Under the pieces are notes generated by a model. That model saw nothing but the letters and a program-made list of their open reading frames with translations. It ran no database searches and was not told where the DNA came from. A stretch of 14,793 nucleotides of DNA from an uncultured Prevotella sp. Lineage in GTDB: Bacteria; Bacteroidota; Bacteroidia; Bacteroidales; Bacteroidaceae. The stretch covers positions 1 to 14,793 of the forward strand of contig CAAHDP010000332.1 in the NCBI GenBank assembly GCA_900770515.1, read 5' to 3'. Within the stretch, counting starts at the first letter, position 1; each line of letters starts with the position of its first letter. Of the stretch, positions 1 to 4,930 are shown piece by piece. Position numbers and translations under genes: made by a program.

Positions 1-264
1 GACCGTCAGAAGCTCTTCAATGCATCTATCAATGAGACATTGGCTCGTACCATCAATACATCTACATCTACATTGCTCGTGTTGCTCTGTATCTTCATCC
101 TCGGTGGTGACAGTATCCGTAGCTTCTCATTCGCAATGATTCTGGGTGTTGTATTCGGTACATTGTCATCTATCTTCATTGCATCTCCTATGGCTTACAT
201 CGTTCTGGGTCGCAAGATCAAGGAGGAGCCAGCTGAGGAGGCAGCCGTAGCTGAAGTAAAGTAA
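1..264 (+). CDS. secDF: Protein translocase SecDF, C-terminal end (partial)
   Basis: The reading frame is open from the first base and ends at TAA 262-264, giving the last 87 residues of a longer protein. The segment begins with an 'NETLARTINTS' motif, followed by two hydrophobic stretches. These contain 'GGDSIRSFSFAMILGVVFGTLSSIFIASP', shortened here to its key parts GG-(D/E)-IR-FSFA and G-SSIFIASP, which are hallmarks of the last two membrane helices of SecF. In Bacteroidetes SecD and SecF are usually fused as one protein, so the gene is probably secDF, but only the SecF end can be seen. The protein is an inner-membrane, proton-driven factor that helps pull Sec-exported proteins into the periplasm. 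The tail is acidic and alanine/glutamate-rich (about residues 76-87), as is common. Two hairpins directly after the stop end the transcript. Confidence 0.93.
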   Translation, partial: DRQKLFNASINETLARTINTSTSTLLVLLCIFILGGDSIRSFSFAMILGVVFGTLSSIFIASPMAYIVLGRKIKEEPAEEAAVAEVK

Positions 265-279
265 AATAAGAAAATTATC

Positions 280-313
280 CTATTTCTATCCAGTGAAAGC
301 TGGATGGAAATAG
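280..313 (+). terminator. 14-bp hairpin after secDF (3' hairpin or first terminator)
   Basis: CTATTTCTATCCAG (280-293) pairs with CTGGATGGAAATAG (300-313) around a 6-base loop, with one G-T wobble. It starts 15 bases after the secDF stop. No T-run follows, so it may protect the mRNA 3' end or help the stronger terminator at 337-379 rather than terminate alone. Confidence 0.55.
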
Positions 314-336
314 ATGATTAGAGACTATAAAACAAT

Positions 337-379
337 AAAAGGTCGCTTCCTGATTAAACAGGAGCGACCTTTTATTTTT
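337..379. terminator. Bidirectional intrinsic terminator (secDF / tRNA-Arg)
   Basis: AAAAGGTCGC+TCCTG (337-352, one bulged T) pairs with CAGGA+GCGACCTTTT (359-373) around loop ATTAAA. ATTTTT follows on the plus strand. On the minus strand the same stem begins 10 bases after the tRNA 3' end and is followed by ATTGTTTT. The convergent layout suggests one element stops both transcripts. Confidence 0.85.
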
Positions 380-382
380 GCG

Positions 383-454
383 TGATCCCACCGAGAATCG
401 AACTCGGATCAAAGGTTTAGGAAACCTCCGTTCTATCCATTAAACTATGGGACC
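383..454 (-). tRNA. tRNA-Arg (anticodon CCT)
   Basis: The minus strand folds as a 72-base cloverleaf. The acceptor stem is GGTCCCA/TGGGATC with discriminator A (plus-strand 383). The D arm is GTTTAATGGATAGAAC. The anticodon arm is GAGGT-TTCCTAA-ACCTT and the T arm is CCGAG-TTCGATT-CTCGG. The anticodon in the 7-base loop is CCT, which reads the arginine codon AGG. The CCA end is not encoded, since CGC follows the discriminator, so it must be added after transcription, as is usual in Bacteroidetes. A matching promoter lies at 470-500 and the terminator at 337-379. It appears to be a single-gene unit. Confidence 0.95.
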
Positions 455-469
455 AAAGCAAACTGACTG

Positions 470-500
470 CAAAGATACATCAAATCATTGACATTACAAA
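470..500 (-). promoter_or_regulatory. Bacteroidetes-type promoter of tRNA-Arg
   Basis: On the minus strand TTTG (plus 497-500) is followed after exactly 19 bases by TATCTTTG (plus 470-477). This matches the -33 TTTG / -7 TAnnTTTG consensus of the Bacteroidetes primary sigma factor. The -7 box lies 15 bases before the mature tRNA 5' end, leaving a short 5' leader for RNase P. Confidence 0.85.
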
Positions 501-510
501 ATAATTGGCT

Positions 511-1479
511 ATGTTTTTAACCCTCATCTTATCAAGTTTCCTCACTTTTATGGAATTAAACTGCGAAAACCTCTTTGATACGAGGCATGATTCGCTTAAA
601 AACGACTTGGAGTTCCTGCCTGATGGCAACTATAAGTGGACACCTTACCGCTATTGGGCAAAGTTGAATCACCTGGGGCAGGAGATAGTGGCGCAGTCTA
701 ATCCTATCCCTGATTTCGTGGCGATGTGTGAGGTGGAGAACGATAGTGTGATGTTTGATCTCACCCGGCGCTCCTTACTTAGAAATGCAGGCTATGAGTA
801 TGTGATGACTTCTTCGCCCGATGAGCGTGGCATTGATGTAGCCTTGCTGTATCAGCCCGCTTCCTTTGCCTTGCTCCATTCGCATTCCATTCGCATTAAG
901 CCTTTGCCTAATACTCGTCCTACGCGAGATATACTCTATGCTTCGGGATTGATTATCACGGGTGATACCTTGCATGTCTTCGTGGTTCATGCGCCGAGCC
1001 GTAGGGGAGGTGAGCAGGCTTCCCGCCCTTATCGCCTGCATGTGGCTAGCCAATTGGCAGAGGCAGTGGATTCTGTCTATGCCATTTCCAGGGATGCAAA
1101 GATTATCATCGCCGGCGATTTCAATGATTATGCCGACTCGCCAGCCTTGCAGTATCTCTATGAGCACCACCTTATTAATATATCAGCTGATGCGAAGGGC
1201 AGTCATGGAGCCAAGGCTACGTATCGCTGGCATGGAGAATGGCGCAGTTTGGATCAGATATTATGCAGCCCATCCCTGGCAGCGAGAAAGCAGAGCAGTG
1301 TGATAGGCGACCTGCCATTCCTTCTGGAGGATGACGAGAAGTATGGTGGCAAGAAGCCTTATCGCACCTATCTTGGTCCTAGATACCTTGGTGGTTATAG
1401 CGACCATCTGCCGCTGGTCGTGCAATTGAAGAATGAGGCGCATGTAAAGTTTCCCCATGTCGAGTGGGGAAGAAGATAA
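511..1479 (+). CDS. Exported endonuclease/exonuclease/phosphatase-family protein
   Basis: This 322-residue protein has the DNase I/Mg-dependent phosphohydrolase fold. Visible motifs in order: MELNCENLFD (residues 14-23, metal-site Asn17), CEVEND (73-78, probable metal-binding Glu), the Bacteroidetes-typical block HAPSRRGGE (160-168) with a candidate catalytic His160, GDFND (202-206), a conserved Asp248 in SLDQI, and the terminal YSDHLPL with the Asp298-His299 pair. The catalytic set looks complete, so a hydrolase cutting a phosphodiester or phosphomonoester is expected; the substrate is not known. The first ~13 residues are hydrophobic and may be a short signal or anchor. ATG 511 was preferred over an in-frame TTG at 505. 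ATG 550 would start right at the conserved MELNCENLFD and cannot be excluded. No clear promoter was seen in the 56-base gap to the divergent tRNA. Confidence 0.85.
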   Translation: MFLTLILSSFLTFMELNCENLFDTRHDSLKNDLEFLPDGNYKWTPYRYWAKLNHLGQEIVAQSNPIPDFVAMCEVENDSVMFDLTRRSLLRNAGYEYVMTSSPDERGIDVALLYQPASFALLHSHSIRIKPLPNTRPTRDILYASGLIITGDTLHVFVVHAPSRRGGEQASRPYRLHVASQLAEAVDSVYAISRDAKIIIAGDFNDYADSPALQYLYEHHLINISADAKGSHGAKATYRWHGEWRSLDQILCSPSLAARKQSSVIGDLPFLLEDDEKYGGKKPYRTYLGPRYLGGYSDHLPLVVQLKNEAHVKFPHVEWGRR

Positions 1480-1518
1480 TATTTATAATCGTAATAAATG
1501 AAATAAAAGCTAAAAATA

Positions 1519-1550
1519 TTTGCTTATATCCAAGTAAAATTGTATCTTTG
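1519..1550 (+). promoter_or_regulatory. Promoter of the HU-like gene
   Basis: TTTG (1519-1522), a 20-base spacer, then TATCTTTG (1543-1550): a full match to the Bacteroidetes -33/-7 consensus. Transcription should start near 1554-1557, only about 10 bases before the repeat array, leaving a leader of roughly 160 bases before ATG 1719. Confidence 0.82.
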
Positions 1551-1566
1551 CCGTGGAGAAAGTTAT

Positions 1567-1646
1567 GTTCATAAGCTTTGAACTTAAGTTCAGAGCCTTT
1601 GAACTTATATTCAAAGCCTTTGAACATAGGTTCAAGGCTTATGAAC
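1567..1646 (+). repeat. 21-bp periodic TGAAC/GTTCA inverted-repeat array in the leader
   Basis: TTTGAAC recurs at 1577, 1598 and 1619, with the variant TATGAAC at 1640: an exact 21-base period. Each unit contains a TGAAC...GTTCA dyad. The first, TGAACTTAAGTTCA (1579-1592), is a perfect palindrome. In the second unit CTTTGAA (1597-1603) pairs with TTCAAAG (1610-1616). The third pairs CCTT(T)GAAC (1617-1625) with GTTCAAGG (1630-1637). The ends form a perfect 10-base inverted repeat, GTTCATAAGC (1567-1576) with GCTTATGAAC (1637-1646), which could close a three-branched RNA junction apart from one base claimed by two stems. The array lies just after the predicted transcription start. It could act as DNA (repeated dyads two helical turns apart) or as a structured mRNA leader controlling the HU-like gene. 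Confidence 0.85.
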
Positions 1647-1718
1647 GAAGTTTTCTTCTAGGATTAGAAACAATTATCAATCGTAATAACATCAATTACT
1701 ATTAGGAGAGGAAACAAT

Positions 1719-2366
1719 ATGGCAAAGTACAAGTTGCAGGAATTGCCTGATTTCAATAATGATGGCAAGCGTAAGGTTTATCCCAAGATGGTGCCCAATC
1801 GTACACTATCTCGCAAGGAGTTTATTGAGAAGATGCAAGGTTATCATCGTGGCATTTCGGCAAGTACCACGGAAGCCGTGCTGACGGATGTGGAAGATAT
1901 GCTGGTTGAGATGCTCTCCATGGGCTATAATGTGAATCTGGAGGGCCTCGGTACCTTCTCTCTGTCCTTGGGTTTCGAGGATGACAAGCCTACGGAGATG
2001 CAGGGCGATGACGACAAGATGACCTATCGCAAGGTTGGTGTAAGAGACGTCAACTTCAAGGCTTCTCCCGATTTCATCAAGTCTGTGAAGCAGGAAACCG
2101 ACCGCGATCTGGAGCGGGATATGGGTGGTGTGAAGCTGATATTGAAAAAGAAATATACCCGGGAGGAGCGCATCGCCCGAGCCCTGGATGTCATCGATGA
2201 GAATGGCTTCATCGGTCTTACCGACTATGCCTACATCAACAACCTGAGCCGCACCGCCGCCTCTTTGGAGTTGAAGGAGATAGATAGCGACCAGGAAGCC
2301 CCTATCCGCTCTGTGGGTCAGCACAGTCACAAGGTTTGGGTGAGGAGAAAAAAAGATAAAGCGTGA
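1719..2366 (+). CDS. HU-HIG family DNA-binding protein with extra C-terminal domain
   Basis: This 215-residue protein has an HU/IHF-like part (about residues 1-125) of the Bacteroidetes HU-HIG type. It starts 'MAKYKLQELP', has a helical pair around 31-65 (LSRKEFIEKM...VEDMLVEML), then the HU-like signature NVNLEGLGTFSLSL (about 71-84). The family bends or packs DNA in the nucleoid, sometimes with specific regulatory roles. It is about twice the length of classical HU (~90 residues). A basic stretch KLILKKKYTREERI (~139-152) leads into a C-terminal domain (~145-213) with the look of a helix-turn-helix/winged-helix fold (ENGFIGLTDYAYINNLSRTAA), ending in a basic tail RRKKDK. The start is fixed by AGGAG at 1704-1708, 10 bases before ATG. 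It is expressed from the 1519-1550 promoter through the repeat array, so autoregulation is plausible but inferred. Confidence 0.85.
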   Translation: MAKYKLQELPDFNNDGKRKVYPKMVPNRTLSRKEFIEKMQGYHRGISASTTEAVLTDVEDMLVEMLSMGYNVNLEGLGTFSLSLGFEDDKPTEMQGDDDKMTYRKVGVRDVNFKASPDFIKSVKQETDRDLERDMGGVKLILKKKYTREERIARALDVIDENGFIGLTDYAYINNLSRTAASLELKEIDSDQEAPIRSVGQHSHKVWVRRKKDKA

Positions 2367-2377
2367 TTTCTCATCTT

Positions 2378-2396
2378 TTCGACCGTACAGGTCGAA
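2378..2396 (+). other. Perfect hairpin just after the HU-like gene
   Basis: TTCGACC (2378-2384) pairs perfectly with GGTCGAA (2390-2396) around a 5-base loop, 11 bases after the stop codon. No T-run follows (CAAGTTTC), so it is more likely an mRNA 3'-end structure or a remnant of the mobile-element end than a terminator. Confidence 0.45.
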
Positions 2397-2401
2397 CAAG
2401 T

Positions 2402-2530
2402 TTCACCCTTGGTCTTCAACCTATAACGTATAGCATTCACCACCCAATATGACAATAGTCCAAGAAACAGGTGTACGTCAGAGGCAGAGTCCTTCTGATG
2501 ATAAATCGGACGGAAATTGTGTACGAACTC
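2402..2530 (-). pseudogene. C-terminal fossil of an IS4-superfamily-like DDE transposase
   Basis: On the minus strand a short open stretch reads FRPIYHQKD...HLFLGLLSYWVVNAIRYRLKTKG. This matches the well-known C-terminal block of Bacteroidetes DDE transposases of the IS4/IS1634 kind (typical pattern: LRPIYHQKD--HLHLGLLAYWVVNTIRYQLKQKG). The residues before RPIYHQ no longer fit the catalytic-Glu helix expected there. After KG the family pattern stops. Only about 40 codons of a gene usually over 400 codons long remain, with no start of its own, so this is a dead remnant of an old insertion. It fills most of the gap between the HU-like gene and the Rpn nuclease. Family assignment is from recall of the motif, not an alignment. 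Confidence 0.65.
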
Positions 2531-2540
2531 GTACACTTTT
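2519..2540 (+). terminator. Hairpin with short T-run
   Basis: GTGTACG (2519-2525), loop AACT, CGTACAC (2530-2536), then TTTT. A perfect 7-bp stem with a weak tail. It lies about 150 bases past the HU-like stop and partly inside the transposase fossil, so it may be a secondary terminator. Confidence 0.4.
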
Positions 2541-2564
2541 GAATAATCAGGAAATAAAATATAG

Positions 2565-2590
2565 ATTCCCCCAACTTGGGGGAATTTTAT
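2565..2590. terminator. Intrinsic terminator between convergent genes
   Basis: ATTCCCCC (2565-2572) pairs perfectly with GGGGGAAT (2578-2585) around loop AACTT, followed by TTTTAT on the plus strand. On the minus strand it lies 65 bases after the Rpn stop, with a poorer AT-rich tail. It fits a terminator for plus-strand transcription from the HU-like gene and possibly for the opposing transcript. Confidence 0.7.
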
Positions 2591-2654
2591 AGCCACCTGA
2601 GAATAAGCAACATAAGACATTTTGACATAATAGAGATTTGTCTTAGATATGCCC

Positions 2655-3638
2655 TTATCCTTTCAGTTGCTGTAACAGACTCTCCGACAATCCTGTTATT
2701 TCCATCACCGTAGCTGCATCCATACCATTTGCCAGCATCTTCCTGGCAATCTCAAGGTTTCGTTGGTTCATTCCTTTTTCCATTCCTTTAGCCAAGCCCT
2801 TCTCCATTCCTTCAGCCAAGCCCTTTTCCATTCCTTCAGCCAAGCCTTTCTCCATTCCTTCAGCTAATCCCTTCTCCATGCCTTCTGCCAGTCCTTCTTC
2901 TTTTCCTTCTCTTTTGGCGGTATCAATCGAATTCTTGATATCGCGATATGCCATCTTGCTAGCTTCATATTCCCGTTGTTCCTGCGGAGTGAATCGTGCA
3001 ATCTCGGCTTCTTCAAAGAGGCGGTCGAAGACCTTGTCGCATAACGTCTTAGGGCGCTGAGTAAGCTTGTAGAGATTCTTCAGGGCATAGAGCCACTTGT
3101 CGTAGAGCGTTTCCAACTCTTCAAGCGACTTGTCGAACTTAGCGATTTCCACGTAGATAAATTCCTGCTTATCGTAAAAAATCTTGTGTGTGGCAGTATC
3201 GCACAACTGCACATGATGGCGGATTTCTTCCTTATTGAAGGCTTCCTCGTTCATGTTGAAGTTGAGCAGGGCTATAGTATAGATATGGTTGAGTTTAAAG
3301 TCCCATTCACTACCCTTGGGAGCCTGCTCACGGATAGGGAAGGTGGAATAGAACAGGGCACGGTCCTTGAAGTATGTCTGGTAGGCATTCTGCATTTCCA
3401 CGATAAACTTCTCACCGTTTTCTCCTTCGCAATATACGTCGAAGATGGCCTTGCGGTCGGTATAGATGTCTCCCACGTTCTCCGGATTCAGATACTTCAC
3501 GTCCTTAACAACCTGTCTTCCGTTGAACAAGCTGTTGAGGAAACAGATCAGCAAATCCTTGTTGGGAGCTGATCCGAAAATTCGCTTGAAACCGAAATCG
3601 GTCAGCAAACTGATATATCTTTCTTCTATCTGCTTCAT
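2655..3638 (-). CDS. Rpn-family PD-(D/E)XK nuclease / putative transposase
   Basis: This 327-residue protein opens with 'ISLLTDFGFKRIFG' and 'NKDLLICFLNSLF' (residues 9-38), the start of the PD-(D/E)XK nuclease family transposase domain (Rpn, recombination-promoting nuclease). Catalytic residues are visible: Asp67 in KAIFDVYC, then Glu81-x-Gln83 in FIVEMQ, the D...ExQ form common in this family. The next block (KDRALFYSTF...DFKLNHIYTIALLNF, 91-127) is also typical. E. coli Rpn proteins cut DNA and raise recA-independent recombination; these genes are also discussed as defence or toxin-like. Residues 249-288 are five copies of GLAEGMEK (the last has K for E), a charged helical or coiled-coil linker. 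A short helical tail follows (294-325, ARKMLANGMDAATVMEITGLS), which resembles a small DNA-binding helix-turn-helix. The gene has its own promoter at 3673-3703 and appears intact. Confidence 0.9.
   Translation of the reverse strand: MKQIEERYISLLTDFGFKRIFGSAPNKDLLICFLNSLFNGRQVVKDVKYLNPENVGDIYTDRKAIFDVYCEGENGEKFIVEMQNAYQTYFKDRALFYSTFPIREQAPKGSEWDFKLNHIYTIALLNFNMNEEAFNKEEIRHHVQLCDTATHKIFYDKQEFIYVEIAKFDKSLEELETLYDKWLYALKNLYKLTQRPKTLCDKVFDRLFEEAEIARFTPQEQREYEASKMAYRDIKNSIDTAKREGKEEGLAEGMEKGLAEGMEKGLAEGMEKGLAEGMEKGLAKGMEKGMNQRNLEIARKMLANGMDAATVMEITGLSESLLQQLKG
2775..2894 (-). repeat. Five in-frame 24-bp tandem repeats in the Rpn gene
   Basis: Five consecutive 24-base units encode GLAEGMEK (x4) and GLAKGMEK (x1), residues 249-288. 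The units are near-identical in DNA with silent third-base changes. Because 24 is a multiple of three, gain or loss of units by strand slippage would change linker length without breaking the frame. Confidence 0.9.
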
Positions 3639-3672
3639 AATCCGTATGATATTATTGTTTCGTTTGTGTGAG

Positions 3673-3703
3673 CAAATTTACGACTTTATTTTGAAACACG
3701 CAA
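3673..3703 (-). promoter_or_regulatory. Promoter of the Rpn-family gene
   Basis: On the minus strand TAAATTTG (plus 3673-3680) matches the TAnnTTTG -7 box. A TTG (plus 3701-3703) lies 20 bases upstream as the -33 element. The -7 box is 34 bases before the ATG, leaving a leader of about 30 bases. Confidence 0.65.
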
Positions 3704-3721
3704 GGAATTCATAGAAAAGTT

Positions 3722-4048
3722 TTAGAAAAAGTTATCTGATAGTATTGGGGATAGCAAAATCTTTACCTTTTTACCTTTTACCTTATGCTGGCAAAGGGTA
3801 TGGATGAAGCGTCTATCATGGATATGACGGGCTGCTGATGCAGAAAGATGAACGGTTCCTGGAGCCTCTCCCTCGTCCACGATGACACCGTTCACATAGT
3901 CGCGGAACCAAGCCAATTCCTCTGCTTTGGTGATAATGTAAGGATTGTTAGCAGTTCCGTCACCCACTGATGGTTGACTAGTCTCCTGTGCCCATCCCCA
4001 TTGCGGAATGAGCAATGCCATCACGAGCAGCAGCATCGTGAATAGCAT
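3722..4048 (-). pseudogene. N-terminal stub of a secreted surface-type protein
   Basis: The reading frame starts with a signal peptide (MLFTMLLLVMALLIPQWGWA, residues 1-20). It continues with GTANNPYIITKAEELAWFRDYVNG (about 31-54; key parts G-NPYII and AEELAWFRDYVN), the entry motif of many large Bacteroidetes cell-surface proteins, which usually run to many hundreds of residues. After 'GTVHLSASA' (~72) the sequence becomes basic and low in pattern and ends at 108 residues. The end is read through a GGTAAAA-type simple repeat, typical of non-coding Prevotella DNA. I read this as the surviving 5' end of a lost or truncated gene. It could still make a short exported peptide. No convincing promoter was seen upstream. 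Confidence 0.6.
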
Positions 4049-4098
4049 GTTTCTTTGTCTTTTGTTGTTTATTTCTGTATATTATTTTTATCATTTAC

Positions 4099-4356
4099 CT
4101 ACTCACTCATTGCCACCAAATACACTGCCAATCCGAAAAATATCACAAAAGATAATCCGAGAAACAGATAGACATAGTATCTCCCTCTCTTGATGAAATC
4201 ACAGAAGCTGTAGCGAGCCTTGTAGTTTTCATCAAGATATATCCTGTAGTCTTGAACCATGGCATAGCTCATGACTAGGGCGAAAAGCAGAAGAAACAAA
4301 GCCACTATAAAAATAGCTTGTTCCTCTTTCGTGAAAGTCTGAATTATATTTTCCAT
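4099..4356 (-). CDS. Small two-helix membrane protein, unknown function
   Basis: An 85-residue protein with two clear membrane helices (about residues 14-34 and 60-82). They are joined by a polar, tyrosine-rich loop (QDYRIYLDENYKARYSFCDFIKRGRYY). The positive charges in that loop (KAR...IKRGR) suggest it faces the cytoplasm, with both ends outside. I do not recognise a family. The start overlaps the end of the upstream membrane-protein gene by 13 bases (ATGGAAAATATAA, 4344-4356), so translation may be coupled. A -7-like TATTTTTG lies just before the ATG, so it may also have its own start site. No Shine-Dalgarno-like sequence is visible. Confidence 0.6.
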   Translation of the reverse strand: MENIIQTFTKEEQAIFIVALFLLLFALVMSYAMVQDYRIYLDENYKARYSFCDFIKRGRYYVYLFLGLSFVIFFGLAVYLVAMSE

Positions 4357-4913
4357 GGCGCAAAAATAGTGTTTTTCTTCGGAAAAAGGTGTCCACTTCC
4401 GGAGAGGATGGCAAAAGGTATGGTAAGGGTAGAGAAGAACAGGGAGAAGACGCTGGCTCGGGCATATCGCACATAGGGCAGCATATCGTTTCCAGTCATC
4501 AGCTCCAACATCTTCTTGCGTTTCCGCATCTCAATCATAATCATACAGATGCAATATGCTACGTCTGCGCCGAACAATACGAGCATCACATAGAGCCAGT
4601 TGCCAATGTTAAGACTTCCGCTGTTGCTATAGCCTATGCAGAAAACTGCGATGATGGCGGCATAAATGCAAGCGCAGACGATGTTCATCTTTCGGCGGTT
4701 GGCATGGGTCGCCTCAATGTTGTAGATGCCTATGGCGATAGTGGTGATGCATGGGGTATAGACAAGGATGTTGAAGACAGCTCCCAAGTCATCGCTTTTT
4801 GCACGAAATCCCAAGAGCATCTGCAAGAGATATTGCATAGCCAGTCCTAACATGCCTGCAAGTATCAGCCAGCGCGACCACTCGTAGCGTCGGTTGATCC
4901 ACTTCACGTGCAA
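4344..4913 (-). CDS. Five-helix membrane protein, possibly a truncated sensor
   Basis: This 189-residue protein has about five membrane helices (roughly 14-36, 44-65, 76-95, 104-127, 153-170). The opening RRYEWSRW-LAGM-LA-QYLLQM-LGFRA-SDDLGA-FNILVYTP resembles, from memory, the membrane sensor part of some Prevotella histidine kinases. No kinase, HATPase or DNA-binding domain follows. Two oddities suggest decay or truncation. First, there is no ATG: the frame opens from TTG 4913 or GTG 4907, 17 bases after the HTCS stop. Second, the last ~10 residues (KKNTIFAPWKI) are read through what looks like the promoter of the next gene. It lies in the same direction as the HTCS and is probably transcribed with it. 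It may be an intact small membrane protein of unknown role. Confidence 0.5.
   Translation of the reverse strand: MHVKWINRRYEWSRWLILAGMLGLAMQYLLQMLLGFRAKSDDLGAVFNILVYTPCITTIAIGIYNIEATHANRRKMNIVCACIYAAIIAVFCIGYSNSGSLNIGNWLYVMLVLFGADVAYCICMIMIEMRKRKKMLELMTGNDMLPYVRYARASVFSLFFSTLTIPFAILSGSGHLFPKKNTIFAPWKI
4361..4368 (-). promoter_or_regulatory. Candidate -7 box inside the end of the upstream gene
   Basis: TATTTTTG on the minus strand matches TAnnTTTG and ends 4 bases before the ATG of the 85-residue gene. No TTTG is found at the expected -33 distance. If active, the transcript would begin at or next to the ATG. It lies inside codons for NTIFA near the end of the upstream frame. Confidence 0.4.
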
Positions 4914-4930
4914 GTATATTTTATAGAATA

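Noticed and set aside
280..379. Riboswitch or attenuator between secDF and the next gene
   Set aside because: Both hairpins follow the secDF stop and precede a convergent tRNA, and the second has T-runs on both sides, so they fit terminators.
383..454. tRNA gene as an integration (att) site for a mobile island
   Set aside because: No integrase gene and no second copy of the tRNA 3' end was seen within the window.
1379..1627. Minus-strand frame with a repeating FK-F-Y/KFKG pattern across the array
   Set aside because: The pattern is a by-product of a 21-base (7-codon) DNA repeat. The frame overlaps the endonuclease end and the HU promoter on the opposite strand and has no start signals.
1567..1646. 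CRISPR-like array because of regular 21-base spacing
   Set aside because: The units are contiguous with internal dyads and no unique spacers, only ~80 bases long, and no cas genes are present.
1806..2399. 197-codon minus-strand frame opposite the HU-like gene
   Set aside because: The plus-strand HU-like protein has a promoter, ribosome site and family motifs. The minus-strand product is patternless and rich in His/Leu, as expected of an antisense shadow.
4389..4850. Plus-strand frame of 153 codons opposite the five-helix membrane gene
   Set aside because: The product is patternless, while the opposite strand encodes coherent membrane helices.
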